A DNA stretch of 64,000 nt from CAYFZO01 sp965211995 (GCA_965211995.1 OZ243040.1:1612001-1676000), one strand, 5' to 3'; shown: positions 16,215-24,959, numbered from the stretch's first letter. The notes: generated from the letters alone by a model not told the origin. Numbers and translations: made by a program.

Positions 16215-18095
16215 TTACCCGTCTTGGTTGAACTCTTCGACTGCGTGACCGTGCATCACGCGCCGGACGCTGCGGTTCATGCGGCGCGCGACGTAGGCTT
16301 CGCTGCATTGCTCGAGTGCCTTGACCGCCGCGGCAATCGCATCGGCGTCGCCGCCGCCGAGCGTGTCCCGCACCCGCTTGCCCGCCGCGCGGATCGCGGT
16401 GATCTCCCGCTCATCGAGCAACTCCTCACCGTCCGCGGCGAGCGCCGAGTCGAGCGCTTCGATCACGCGCTGCGCCTCGATCTCGCGCTCGCGCAGACGC
16501 CGCGCCGCGACGTCCTCGGATGCATGCGCCATCGAGTCCCTGAGCATGGCCTCGATCTCATGGTCCGACAAACCGTAGGCGGGGCGGACTTCGACGCCGG
16601 CGCTGACGCCCTGGGTCGTCTCCTCGGCCTCGACCACGAGCAGGCCGTCGGCGTCCACCTGAAAAGTAACGCGGATGCGCGCAGCACCCGCGACCAGTGC
16701 GGGCAGGCCCTTGAGTTCAAACCGCGCGAGCGAGCGGCACTCGCTGACGAGTTCGCGCTCGCCCTGCACGACGTGGAGCGACATGCCGGTCTGCCCGTCC
16801 TTGAACGTCGTGAATTCCTGCGTGCGCACGACCGGGATCGCGGTGTTGCGCGGGATAACTTTCTCGGCCAACCCCCCCATGGTTTCCATGCCGAGCGACA
16901 GCGGCACCACGTCGAGCAGCAGCGTCTCGCGCCCGGGCGCATTGCCGACCAGCACGTCCGCTTGGATCGCGGCGCCGAGCGCGACCACGCGGTCCGGGTC
17001 TATCTCGGTCAGCGGCTTGCGTCCGAACACCTCCTCGACGCGCGCGCGCACCAGCGGCACCCGCGTCGAACCGCCGACCATCACCACCTCCCTGACCTCG
17101 TCCGGCGACAGCCCGGCGTCGTGCAGCACCTCGCGGCACACCACGATCATCTTCGCCATGAGCGGCTCAATCAATTCATTCAGGGTCTTGCGCGCAAGGC
17201 GCTGCTCCCAGGCCTCGCCGCCGGGCGGTTTGACGCGGCACGTCGCTTCTTCGACTTCGCTCAATTGCTCCTTGATCTTGCGCGCGTCGCGCAGCAGCGA
17301 GCGCAGGGCCGCGGGCGAATCGCCGACGCCGCGTCCGCCGGCACTGAGCAAATGTTCGGCGATCAGCCGGTCGAAGTCGTCGCCGCCGAGCGCGGTGTCG
17401 CCGCCGGTCGCGAGCACTTGGAACACTCCTTTTTCAAGTTTCAGCACCGACACGTCGAACGTGCCGCCGCCAAGATCGAACACGACGATCACGCCCGCGT
17501 CGCCGCGGTCAAGACCGTAGCAGACCGCCGCCGCGGTCGGCTCGTTGAGCAGGCGCAGCACCTTGAGTCCGGCGAGGCGCGCCGCGTCCTTGGTCGCCTG
17601 ACGCTGCGCGTCGTCGAAGTACGCCGGCACCGTGATGACGACGCCGTCGAGCGGGGCCTCGAGCGCGGCCTCGGCGCGACGCCTGAGCACCTTGAGGATT
17701 TCCGACGACACTTCAACCGCGGTCTTCGGGCCCGCCGCGGTTTCGATCCGCGCGACCGTATCCCCGGTTTGCTTGAAGCGGTAGGGCGATTGCCCGCGCA
17801 GCATAGCGGCTTCATCGGGGCGCCGCCCCAGCAGGCGCTTGACCGACGCGATCGTGTTCAACGGGTCTGCGACCGCCGCGGCCAGCGCCTCATCGCCGAC
17901 GACGACCTGCTCGGCTTGATAGCGCACCACCGACGGCAGCGCGTGCCGGGCGTGCTCGTCGGGCAGGGTGCCGGGCGCACCGTCGCGCACCGTCGCGATC
18001 AGAGAATTGGTCGTGCCGAGGTCTATGCCGGCGGCGCGGCGCGGGTGGCGCGGCGCCGGCGACTCGCCCGGCTCGCTGATCCGGATCAATGCCAT
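16215..18095 (-). CDS. hscA: Fe-S assembly chaperone HscA (Hsp70 family)
   Basis: 626 residues. Specialised Hsp70 that, with HscB, releases Fe-S clusters from IscU. The nucleotide-binding domain opens with AAGIDLGTTNSLIATV (about residues 21-36). Further Hsp70 phosphate motifs are VPAYFDDAQRQATKDAARLAGL, VFDLGGGTFDVSVL and VVMVGGSTRVPLVR. The substrate-binding domain follows (DVVPLSLGMETMGG) with a helical lid. The alternating Cys/Ser-free, short-linker architecture and the gene position between hscB and fdx separate it from DnaK. It starts 6 bp after hscB ends. Confidence 0.96.
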   Translation of the reverse strand: MALIRISEPGESPAPRHPRRAAGIDLGTTNSLIATVRDGAPGTLPDEHARHALPSVVRYQAEQVVVGDEALAAAVADPLNTIASVKRLLGRRPDEAAMLRGQSPYRFKQTGDTVARIETAAGPKTAVEVSSEILKVLRRRAEAALEAPLDGVVITVPAYFDDAQRQATKDAARLAGLKVLRLLNEPTAAAVCYGLDRGDAGVIVVFDLGGGTFDVSVLKLEKGVFQVLATGGDTALGGDDFDRLIAEHLLSAGGRGVGDSPAALRSLLRDARKIKEQLSEVEEATCRVKPPGGEAWEQRLARKTLNELIEPLMAKMIVVCREVLHDAGLSPDEVREVVMVGGSTRVPLVRARVEEVFGRKPLTEIDPDRVVALGAAIQADVLVGNAPGRETLLLDVVPLSLGMETMGGLAEKVIPRNTAIPVVRTQEFTTFKDGQTGMSLHVVQGERELVSECRSLARFELKGLPALVAGAARIRVTFQVDADGLLVVEAEETTQGVSAGVEVRPAYGLSDHEIEAMLRDSMAHASEDVAARRLREREIEAQRVIEALDSALAADGEELLDEREITAIRAAGKRVRDTLGGGDADAIAAAVKALEQCSEAYVARRMNRSVRRVMHGHAVEEFNQDG

Positions 18096-18101
18096 CGCCG
18101 C

Positions 18102-18671
18102 TTACCCGTCACCCGGAGCGCCGTTTGAGGCGGCGGCGCGGCGGTGTGCGCCGCCGACTTCGGCGGACACCTCGGCGCGGAACTTCTTGATGAACTTCAT
18201 CTTAAGCACGGTCTTGCGCGCGGCGGCGAACTCGCCGGCGGCGTAGGCGCGCTTGAAGTCCCCGGCCAGCGCGGCCATCTGCGCGGCGGCGGCGCGGTCG
18301 AGTCCGTCCAGGGCGTCGCCCGGGCGCGGCGCGGCGGCGCTTTGTTCGAGCATTTCCCTCAATTCCATCTGCCGCATCAAAAACTCGGGGTCGTCCACGG
18401 TGTCGGGCTCGCCGCGAAACTCGACGCCCTTGAGTTCGAGCAGGTAGGCGGCGCGCATGCAATCGTCGCTCAGCACCGCGTAGGCCTGGTTGACCAGCGC
18501 CGCCCCCTGCACCGCGAGGCGCTTTTCCTGCGCGCCGGCGGTCGCGTGGCGGTCGGGATGCAACAGCGATTGCAGTTCGCGGTACTGGCTTTCGAGACGA
18601 GCGGACTCGACGTTAAAGCCGGGCTGCATGCCGAACAACTCGAAGTGGTTGTCGGCCGGATTCAGGCGCAT
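18102..18671 (-). CDS. hscB: Fe-S assembly co-chaperone HscB
   Basis: 189 residues from the ATG at 18671; the frame is open to 18830 but the upstream part is Pro/Ser-rich without similarity. The J domain begins NHFELFGMQPGFNVESARLESQYRELQSLLHPDRH, carrying the HPD motif. The C-terminal three-helix domain binds IscU (MRAAYLLELKG, PEFLMRQMELRE). It stimulates the ATPase of HscA. An alanine-rich C-terminal extension ends the protein. A 115-bp gap to iscA contains a copy of the ATCCGC/GCGGAT hairpin element. Confidence 0.93.
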   Translation of the reverse strand: MRLNPADNHFELFGMQPGFNVESARLESQYRELQSLLHPDRHATAGAQEKRLAVQGAALVNQAYAVLSDDCMRAAYLLELKGVEFRGEPDTVDDPEFLMRQMELREMLEQSAAAPRPGDALDGLDRAAAAQMAALAGDFKRAYAAGEFAAARKTVLKMKFIKKFRAEVSAEVGGAHRRAAASNGAPGDG

Positions 18672-18679
18672 GGAAGTAA

Positions 18680-18720
18680 CGGCTAAATCCGCAGACGATG
18701 CAGACGGACGCGGATAAGGC
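18680..18720. repeat. Dispersed ATCCGC...GCGGAT hairpin element between iscA and hscB
   Basis: AAATCCGCAGACGATGCAG followed by ACGGACGCGGAT forms a stem with arms ATCCGC and GCGGAT. It closely matches the element at about 5424 and 5634 (AAATCCGCAGACGACGCGGA and AAACCCGCAGACGACGCGGA). It may be a small REP-like intergenic palindrome or an attenuating stem-loop inside the isc operon. Confidence 0.6.
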
Positions 18721-18786
18721 GGCGGGTCAAGGTTGCGCTGCGGGCTTGAATTCGGCGGCGGCTCCCCGGCGGCGCGGGGATTAAGG

Positions 18787-19110
18787 CTATGCGCTGAAGC
18801 TTTCCCCGCAACCACAGCGGCCTTTTTCATTGGGGTTGTTGAACCTGAAGCCTTCGTTAAGACCCTCCCTGCCGAAGTCCAGTTCGGTTCCTGCGAGATA
18901 TACGAGGCTTTTCGCGTCCACCACGACCGTGACGCCCTTGTCCTCGAACACCCGGTCGTGTTGCTCGAACCGGTCGGCGTACTCGACGACGTAGGCCATG
19001 CCCGAGCAACCGGTGGTGCGCACGCCGAGGCGCACGCCGAGACCCTTGCCGCGCGCGGCGAGGTACTGCTTGACGTGCTCCGCGGCCGTTGCGGTCAGCG
19101 TGATCGCCAT
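18787..19110 (-). CDS. iscA: A-type Fe-S carrier IscA
   Basis: 107 residues from the ATG at 19110. The three cluster/iron ligands are Cys35 (TTGCSGMAY), Cys99 and Cys101 (RCGCGESF), exactly the IscA pattern. It accepts and delivers Fe-S clusters or iron downstream of IscU. Position between iscU (35 bp upstream) and hscB is canonical. Contrast with the Cys-poor paralogue DsrR at 33 kb. Confidence 0.95.
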   Translation of the reverse strand: MAITLTATAAEHVKQYLAARGKGLGVRLGVRTTGCSGMAYVVEYADRFEQHDRVFEDKGVTVVVDAKSLVYLAGTELDFGREGLNEGFRFNNPNEKGRCGCGESFSA

Positions 19111-19145
19111 TGGGCTTGCTTCGGACACCGGCACCCAAACCCGGG

Positions 19146-19547
19146 TCAGGCTGACTTGCGGTGCAAGTGTTCCTGCTTTTGCTCGTAGTCCTTGATCGCG
19201 GCCTTGATCGCGTCTTCGGCGAGCACCGAACAATGGATCTTGACCGGCGGCAACGACAACTCCTCGACGATCTGCGAATTTTTTATCTGCGACGCTTCGC
19301 CGAGGTTCTTGCCCCGCACCCATTCGGTCAGCAGACTCGACGAGGCGATCGCGGAACCGCAGCCGTAGGTCCTGAACTTGGCGTCCTCGATGACGCCTTT
19401 GTTATTGACCTTGATCTGAAGTTTCATCACGTCGCCGCACGCCGGTGCGCCGACCATGCCGGTGCCGACCTGAGGGTCTTCCTTGTCGAGCGACCCGACG
19501 TTACGCGGGTTCTCGTAGTGATCAAGCACTTTTTTTCCGTATGCCAT
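19146..19547 (-). CDS. iscU: Fe-S cluster scaffold IscU
   Basis: 133 residues. Cluster ligands Cys37 (GAPACGD), Cys63 (TYGCGSAIASSS) and Cys106 (KIHCSVLAEDA) are present, with Asp39 next to the first Cys. The HscA recognition motif LPPVK lies at 99-103. It receives sulfur from IscS and builds [2Fe-2S]/[4Fe-4S] clusters. A good ribosome-binding site (AAAGGAGGACAAAACC) precedes the ATG. The gene lies 27 bp after iscS. Confidence 0.97.
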   Translation of the reverse strand: MAYGKKVLDHYENPRNVGSLDKEDPQVGTGMVGAPACGDVMKLQIKVNNKGVIEDAKFRTYGCGSAIASSSLLTEWVRGKNLGEASQIKNSQIVEELSLPPVKIHCSVLAEDAIKAAIKDYEQKQEHLHRKSA

Positions 19548-19574
19548 GGTTTTGTCCTCCTTTGAGAATTTAAT

Positions 19575-20798
19575 CTAATGCGCGACCCACTCGACCGATT
19601 CGAGATCCACGCCGTCCTTGTACATCTCCCACAACGGGGAAAGGTCACGCAGTTTTTCGACCGCTTTCTTGATCAAGTCCGCGGTGTATTCGACGTCCTC
19701 GATGGTGGTGTAGCGGCCGATTGAAAAACGGATCGAACTGTGCGCGAGTTCGTCGTTGCGACCGAGCGCGCGCAGCACGTAACTCGGTTCGAGCGAAGCC
19801 GAAGTGCACGCCGAACCGCTCGACACCGCGATGTCCTTGAGCGCCATGATCAGGGACTCGCCTTCGACGAAATTGAAACTGACGTTGAGGTTGCCGGCGA
19901 CGCGCCGTTCGAACGTGCCGTTGATATAGACTTCCTCGATGTCTTTCAGGTTCTCCCACAGCCTGTCGCGCAGCCCCCGGATGCGTTCGATCTCGGTGGG
20001 CATAACTTCCCCGGCGATGCGAAACGCCTCGCCCATGCCGACGATCTGATGCGTCGCGAGCGTGCCCGAACGCATGCCGCGCTCGTGACCGCCGCCGTGC
20101 ATCTGCGCTTCGATGCGAACGCGCGGCTTGCGCCTGATGTAGAGCGCGCCGATCCCTTTCGGGCCGTAAACCTTGTGCGCCGTGAGGCTCATCAAGTCCA
20201 CCTCCAGCCGCTTGAGGTCCAGCGGCACTTTGCCCGCGCTCTGCGCCGCGTCCACGTGGAAGATGATGCCGCGCGCGCGGGTGATGCGCCCGATCGCTTC
20301 AAGGTCCTGGATCACGCCGACCTCGTTGTTGACGTGCATCACCGACACCAGCACCGTGTCGTCGCGCAGCGCCGCGGTGAACTCGTCGAGGTCGAGCAGG
20401 CCGTCGGGCTTGGGTTTGAGATAAGTCACTTCAAAGCCTTCGCGCTCCAATTGCCGGCAAGTGTCGAGCACCGCCTTGTGTTCGGTCTTGAGCGTGACGA
20501 GGTGTTTGCCTTTCTTGCTGTAAAAATGCGCCGCGCCTTTGATCGCGAGGTTGTCGGATTCGGTCGCGCCGCTGGTCCACACGATTTCTTTGGGGTCGGC
20601 GTTGATGAGTGCGGCGACGTGTCCGCGCGCCTCCTCGACCGCCTCCTCCGCGGTCCAGCCGAACGCGTGGCTGCGCGACGCGGGGTTGCCGAAAGCGCCG
20701 GCGACGGTCATGAACTCCGTCATCTTCCCGACGACGCGCTCGTCCACCGGCGTAGTCGCGCTGTAGTCGAGATAAATCGGCAACTTCGTTGCGGTCAT
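19575..20798 (-). CDS. iscS: Cysteine desulfurase IscS
   Basis: 407 residues, PLP-dependent, converting L-cysteine to alanine and a persulfide for Fe-S clusters and tRNA thiolation. The N-terminus (PIYLDYSATTPVDERV) is the family start. The PLP lysine is in SLTAHKVYGPKGIGALY (near 208), and the persulfide Cys lies in the loop SSGSACTSASLEPSYVL (near 330). The C-terminal region that docks IscU is present. Its start overlaps the iscR stop by 4 bp (ATGA), indicating translational coupling. Confidence 0.97.
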   Translation of the reverse strand: MTATKLPIYLDYSATTPVDERVVGKMTEFMTVAGAFGNPASRSHAFGWTAEEAVEEARGHVAALINADPKEIVWTSGATESDNLAIKGAAHFYSKKGKHLVTLKTEHKAVLDTCRQLEREGFEVTYLKPKPDGLLDLDEFTAALRDDTVLVSVMHVNNEVGVIQDLEAIGRITRARGIIFHVDAAQSAGKVPLDLKRLEVDLMSLTAHKVYGPKGIGALYIRRKPRVRIEAQMHGGGHERGMRSGTLATHQIVGMGEAFRIAGEVMPTEIERIRGLRDRLWENLKDIEEVYINGTFERRVAGNLNVSFNFVEGESLIMALKDIAVSSGSACTSASLEPSYVLRALGRNDELAHSSIRFSIGRYTTIEDVEYTADLIKKAVEKLRDLSPLWEMYKDGVDLESVEWVAH

Positions 20799-21310
20799 GG
20801 CTGCATTCTCCCCGGCATCCTCCCGGACAGGGACTCGTTTTGCCAGTTCACCGGCACGCCGCGGCGGCGTTCAAACAAGCGGTCTTGACGCTGCGCGACT
20901 TTGATCGCTTCACGCTCGGCGAGCACTTCGGCGAGCGAAGTCCCGCTCAAAAAATCGTAGATGCTGCGGCTCAACCCTTCCCACAAACCGTGCGTGAGGC
21001 AGCGCCGCCGGTCCTGGCAGTCGGCCTTGCCGCCACAGCGCGTGCTGTCAACTGTCTCGTCCACCGCGCAGATGACGTCGGCGACCGAAATCCTGGCGGG
21101 CGCTTTCGCGAGCATATAACCGCCGCCCGGACCGCGGCGGCTCGCGACCAAACTGCGCTTGCGCAGCCGCGCGAACAACTGCCCCAGATAGGAAACCGGA
21201 ATCTGCTGGCGCGCCGCGATGTCGGCCAGCGCCACCGGCTTGTCGTCGCCGTGCAACGCGAGATCCAGCATCGCCGTCACCGCGTAGCGCCCTTTGGTCG
21301 TCAATCTCAT
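20795..21310 (-). CDS. iscR: Fe-S-sensing transcription regulator IscR
   Basis: 171 residues, Rrf2 family. The winged-helix N-terminus starts MRLTTKGRYAVTAMLDLA. The [2Fe-2S] ligands Cys92, Cys98, Cys104 and His107 are all present (RCGGKADCQDRRRCLTH). With its cluster bound it represses the isc operon. A strong ribosome-binding site (GGGAGGAACACCT) precedes the ATG. An upstream sequence matches a type 1 IscR operator overlapping a promoter, so autoregulation is well supported. Confidence 0.97.
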   Translation of the reverse strand: MRLTTKGRYAVTAMLDLALHGDDKPVALADIAARQQIPVSYLGQLFARLRKRSLVASRRGPGGGYMLAKAPARISVADVICAVDETVDSTRCGGKADCQDRRRCLTHGLWEGLSRSIYDFLSGTSLAEVLAEREAIKVAQRQDRLFERRRGVPVNWQNESLSGRMPGRMQP

Positions 21311-21359
21311 TAGGTGTTCCTCCCGCCCTTTTCAGGTGTCCGTCCCATCGGGGAAAGCA

Positions 21360-21388
21360 AGAATACAATTCCTGACTATTTTACGCAA
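21360..21388 (-). promoter_or_regulatory. isc operon promoter (-35/-10)
   Basis: On the minus strand TTGCGT (21388-21383) is followed by a 17-bp spacer and TATTCT (21365-21360). This sigma70-like promoter would start transcription about 45 bp before iscR. The spacer overlaps the IscR operator. Confidence 0.7.
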
Positions 21389-21392
21389 GTAT
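21368..21392 (-). promoter_or_regulatory. Type 1 IscR operator
   Basis: The 25-bp minus-strand sequence begins ATACTTGCGT and ends TAGTCAGGAAT. Compared with the E. coli type 1 consensus (ATASYYGACT-RWWW-YAGTCRRSTAT), 22 of 25 positions agree; the mismatches are the two bases after the first G and one near the end. It lies over the -35 region and spacer, where holo-IscR binding would block RNA polymerase. Confidence 0.8.
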
Positions 21393-21509
21393 TCCCAACA
21401 GGCTATCTATAAAGGCTATCCGGCGGTGCTTTGGCTGTCTCCGGCTCGTTTCACGGCACCTTCCATTGGCGGGGGAGCGGAAGAAAATCCCGGCGAACCT
21501 ACGCTGCGT

Positions 21510-22619
21510 TCACCGCCATTTCGGCGGCTTCCTGAAACGCCAGCGTATGCGGTGAGTGAACTGGCGGTTAAAAAAGTTGCGGACGTCGATCCACACCACG
21601 TCAAGCGGCAGACGCATGAAGCGATTGATGAACTTGCGGCTCACCGGCGCAGGCCGCTTTTGCGTCGCCTCGTCACACAACTCTCTCACGCGCTTTCGCA
21701 CCGACTCGATTCCCATGCGGTGGCAAAGTGAACCCGGCAGCACCGCAGGCGCTTCCAAATAACTGCGGTAAAGCGCCTCGTCGTTGTCCACTTTCTTAAC
21801 GTATTCGATTGCCGCGTGGAGATCCTGGAAGTCTTGACAATTGATGAAGCTGTCGGGGTTGAAATAATCTGATACACCTGCTGCCCCACCCCAATAAATC
21901 GGCACGCTGCCGACCGACAGAGGGTGCAGCAGTTTTTCCGTCACGTATCCCCGCTTTGAGAACCCCTCAGCCACAATGGTGAATTTGTAATGTTGCAGAA
22001 AGTCCTGTTTCCGCTCCATAGCGTCAACCGCCGACCCGCTTCTGCCTGTGTCCGCCGTCGAACAATCCGTGGGGGTTAAGACGCCCCAGGGAATAGCCGG
22101 CATGTTGTTGCAGACACCGCCGGGGCTGTCCACCGGTTTGTATTTGCTGAGCTCCTCATAAAGGTAAACCCGCCAACTCGAATGCAAGTGTTGCTGGCTA
22201 TAAACAAAATTACAAAACCGTGTTTTGGGCGTATGCCTGCGCTCAAGCGTTTTGGGATCGAAATCCCCATGCAATATTTCCTCAAATCCGGAATATACTG
22301 CAGCGCAGATCAAATGAAAATTCGAAGCGCTCGGCGGTGCACAGGAAAAGCTGTAATCCCACCTGCCGGGATGCGGCCATACCGATTCCTCGGTAAAAAA
22401 CACCTTTGCGCAACGGTCGTAGCGCCTGGCTTGCGCATTGGTTCTCTTACGCACGTCGCCGCGCACAAAAATCAGTTGCGGATGCTCGCCGTCGGCGATG
22501 ATCTCGTAATCAAGCCCTTGAAAAACTTTTCTCCAATACCGCGGGAGTTCAGAGCAACTACCTCTATCTTCCCCGGCTAACAGATTCACGAACTCCGGAT
22601 TTAAACGGATTTTCTTCAT
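21510..22619 (-). CDS. GT10 family fucosyltransferase
   Basis: 369 residues, probable alpha-1,3/4-fucosyltransferase using GDP-fucose to decorate a surface glycan such as LPS. The donor-binding core is clear: KTRFCNFVYSQQ near 131, DSPGGVCNN, HYKFTIVAEGFSKRGYVTEKLLHPL near 213-233, GSVPIYWGG near 236 and YFNPDSFINCQDF. The C-terminus is basic (QFTHRIRWRFRKPPKWR), which may anchor it to the membrane as in Helicobacter FucT. It has no signal peptide. It is inserted between trmJ and iscR, which are often adjacent in gammaproteobacteria. A frameshifted paralogue lies at 33.4-34.5 kb. Confidence 0.9.
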   Translation of the reverse strand: MKKIRLNPEFVNLLAGEDRGSCSELPRYWRKVFQGLDYEIIADGEHPQLIFVRGDVRKRTNAQARRYDRCAKVFFTEESVWPHPGRWDYSFSCAPPSASNFHLICAAVYSGFEEILHGDFDPKTLERRHTPKTRFCNFVYSQQHLHSSWRVYLYEELSKYKPVDSPGGVCNNMPAIPWGVLTPTDCSTADTGRSGSAVDAMERKQDFLQHYKFTIVAEGFSKRGYVTEKLLHPLSVGSVPIYWGGAAGVSDYFNPDSFINCQDFQDLHAAIEYVKKVDNDEALYRSYLEAPAVLPGSLCHRMGIESVRKRVRELCDEATQKRPAPVSRKFINRFMRLPLDVVWIDVRNFFNRQFTHRIRWRFRKPPKWR

Positions 22620-22705
22620 GGCAACGTTCCGACAATGCCATTGTAATGGGTTTTATAGTGTCTCACCCGTGGAGGCCTGAGTGGCGGAAATCGGACGCTT
22701 GGGTT

Positions 22706-23515
22706 TTATTGCCTCAACTGTGTCGGCTTGGGCGGCGGCGACCCGGGATGCTTAGGCGGACTTACCGGACCGCGCTCGAAAGCGCTGAGCACGCCGCGCA
22801 GAATGTTGACCTCGCGCCGGCTCAAGTGGGTGCGGTTGAACAGTTTACGCAAGCGGCGCATCAGCGACCGCGGCCGGCGGTTGACAAAAAAGCGCGTCGT
22901 GCCGAGCGATTGTTCGAGATGGCGGTAAAAATTCTCGACCTCGTCGGACGACGCGGGCGCGTCGGGGCCTTCGTCGGGGGCCGCACCGCAGACGTCGGCG
23001 GCTTCGCCGGGCCGCGCGCACTTCCTGATCTCGTAGGCGATCACCTGCACCGCCGACGCCAGATTCAGCGAACCGAAGCGTGGATTGCAGGGAATGTGCA
23101 CGAGGTAATGACACCGGTCCATCTCCTCGTTGCTGAGACCCGAACTCTCGCGCCCGAACACCGCCGCAACCGGCCCGCGTGGCGCGAACTCGAGCAGTTT
23201 GCGGGCCGCCGCCGCGGGCGACAGACTCGGCCACCGTATATGCCGCAGCCGCGCACTCGCGCCGACCACCAAACTGCAATCGGCCACCGCCTCGGCGAAA
23301 GACCCGGCCAGCGACGCGCCCCCGAGCACGTCGTCGGCGCCCGCCGCCATCGCCGTCGCTTCGTCCGCGGGAAAGCGCCGCGGTCCGACCAGGCACAGTT
23401 GCTCGAACCCCATGGTTTTGATCGCGCGCGCGGCACCGCCGATATTGCCGGGATGCGTCGGCTCGACCAACACAAAGCGCACGGACGGCGGGGCGACGGT
23501 CGCATCGTCTTTCAT
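22706..23515 (-). CDS. trmJ: tRNA (cytidine/uridine-2'-O-)-methyltransferase TrmJ
   Basis: 269 residues from the ATG at 23515. SPOUT-fold enzyme that 2'-O-methylates position 32 of certain tRNAs using SAM. Motifs: RFVLVEPTHPGNIGGAARAIKTMGF at the N-terminus, VFGRESSGLSNEEM near 120-133 and the knot segment IPCNPRFGSLNLASAVQVIAYE near 143-164. A C-terminal extension (NRTHLSRREVNILRGVLS) is typical of TrmJ. It diverges from the GFA and suhB genes. Confidence 0.92.
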   Translation of the reverse strand: MKDDATVAPPSVRFVLVEPTHPGNIGGAARAIKTMGFEQLCLVGPRRFPADEATAMAAGADDVLGGASLAGSFAEAVADCSLVVGASARLRHIRWPSLSPAAAARKLLEFAPRGPVAAVFGRESSGLSNEEMDRCHYLVHIPCNPRFGSLNLASAVQVIAYEIRKCARPGEAADVCGAAPDEGPDAPASSDEVENFYRHLEQSLGTTRFFVNRRPRSLMRRLRKLFNRTHLSRREVNILRGVLSAFERGPVSPPKHPGSPPPKPTQLRQ

Positions 23516-23612
23516 GCGGTTATTATAGAACCCGCTTTCCCCGATCACGGAGGCTCGCGACGGTCGGCGTTGCGAGCACGTTCAAACCCGATACGAAATA
23601 CAGGAGAACACC

Positions 23613-24038
23613 ATGTCAGACATAAATGAAGCCAACACCCACTGTTTGTGCGGCGCAATTCGCGTCACCGTCAAGAGCATCAGCGGCAATACCGGCGTGT
23701 GCCATTGCACCAAGTGCAGGAAATGGGGCGGCGGGCCTCTGATGGCGGTCAATTGCGGCACCGAGGTGTCGTTTGAAGGCGCAGAGAACATTGCGACGTT
23801 CGATTCGTCCGCGCGGGGGGAGCGCGGCTTTTGCCGGCGCTGCGGAACCCATCTGTTTTTCCGCGTCAAAAGCAGCGGGCAGTACATGATGCCCGCGGGG
23901 CTGTTCGGCGACCGGACGTTTGTGTTCAAAAGCCAGATATTTATGGACGAGAAGCCCGCGTTCTACGACTTCGCGAACGACACCGTCGAAATGACCGGGG
24001 CCGAAGTGTTTGCGAGATCCGCCCCGCCGCCGAAGTAA
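23613..24038 (+). CDS. GFA-fold (DUF636) zinc protein
   Basis: 141 residues, close to the family length. Zinc ligands typical of the Gfa/CENP-V fold are present: CLCGAIRV, CHCTKCRKW and FCRRCGTHLFF. The family includes glutathione-dependent formaldehyde-activating enzyme, but most members have unproven functions, so no substrate is assigned. It has an ATG start with an AGGAGAACACC ribosome-binding site. It lies between the divergent trmJ and suhB. Confidence 0.88.
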   Translation: MSDINEANTHCLCGAIRVTVKSISGNTGVCHCTKCRKWGGGPLMAVNCGTEVSFEGAENIATFDSSARGERGFCRRCGTHLFFRVKSSGQYMMPAGLFGDRTFVFKSQIFMDEKPAFYDFANDTVEMTGAEVFARSAPPPK

Positions 24039-24086
24039 AGGCAGCCCGCGATCCATCAAACCGCCCTGAGATCACCCGGAGGTCAC

Positions 24087-24884
24087 TTGCTGTCCGCCTA
24101 CGCCAATATCGCCGAAAAAGCCGCCGTTGCGGCGGGGCGCATCATGCTGCGCGGTATCAGACGCCTTGAGTCAATCACGGTGCACGCCAAAAAGCCCAAC
24201 GACTTTGTTTCGAACATAGACATCGCGTGCGAACGGGAGATCCTGCACCACCTGCACCAAGCCTACCCCGACCACGCGGTGCTGTCCGAGGAATGCGGCC
24301 TCAGCGGCGCCGAAAACAGCGAATACCGCTGGATTGTGGACCCGCTCGACGGCACCACTAACTTCATGCACGACCTCCCGCACTTTGCCGCGTCCATCGC
24401 GCTGACCAAAGGCGACACACTGCTCGTCGGCGTGATCTACGACCCGTGCAAGAACGAGTTGTTCACGGCGACGCGAGGCGCAGGCGCAGTACTGAACAAC
24501 CGGCGCATCCGCGTCGCCGACAGACGCAACCTCGAAGGCGCGTTGCTCGGCACCGGCGTCCCGTACGGCGAAGACCGCGATCTCGAGCGGTATCTGCGCG
24601 TGCTGCGAAGCCTGATCCGCGACACCGCCGGCATCCGCCGCGCCGGCGCCGCGGCTCTCGACCTCGCGTACGTCGCAGCGGGACGCCTCGATGGGTTCTG
24701 GGAGTTTGAACTCAAGCCCTGGGACATCGCCGCGGGTGCGCTGATCGTGCAGGAAGCGGGCGGCATCGTCGGCGACCTCGACGGCGGACACGACTATATG
24801 CAATCGGGCAACACGCTGGCCGCAAACCCGGCGCTGCTGAAGAAGATGCTTGAGAGAATTCGGAAGGCGGAGAATAAGGAGTAA
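24087..24884 (+). CDS. suhB: Inositol-1-monophosphatase SuhB
   Basis: 265 residues from a TTG start at 24087 (GGAGGTCACTTG supplies a ribosome-binding site). Metal-dependent phosphatase of the inositol monophosphatase family. Metal-binding motifs are EECG near 70, WIVDPLDGTTNF near 83-94 and LKPWDIAAGALIVQEAGG near 212-229. In enterobacteria SuhB also joins rRNA antitermination complexes. The gene is commonly divergent from trmJ, as here with one gene in between. Its end abuts a decayed restriction-modification locus. Confidence 0.92.
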   Translation: MLSAYANIAEKAAVAAGRIMLRGIRRLESITVHAKKPNDFVSNIDIACEREILHHLHQAYPDHAVLSEECGLSGAENSEYRWIVDPLDGTTNFMHDLPHFAASIALTKGDTLLVGVIYDPCKNELFTATRGAGAVLNNRRIRVADRRNLEGALLGTGVPYGEDRDLERYLRVLRSLIRDTAGIRRAGAAALDLAYVAAGRLDGFWEFELKPWDIAAGALIVQEAGGIVGDLDGGHDYMQSGNTLAANPALLKKMLERIRKAENKE

Positions 24885-24959
24885 CAGTTGGTTCGGGCGG
24901 ATTTCAAATGCAGATGCTGCTCGCCAACGGCCGCGCGATCATGAGTCAATGCTCCCGCG

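Noticed and set aside
18787..19323. 178-residue version of IscA
   Set aside because: The upstream part overlaps iscU in another frame and has no similarity; the ATG at 19110 gives the normal IscA.
22660..22700. tRNA-like segment (GCCTGAGTGGCGGAAATCGGAC)
   Set aside because: It resembles a tRNA D-arm by chance, but no acceptor stem, anticodon loop or T-arm follows.
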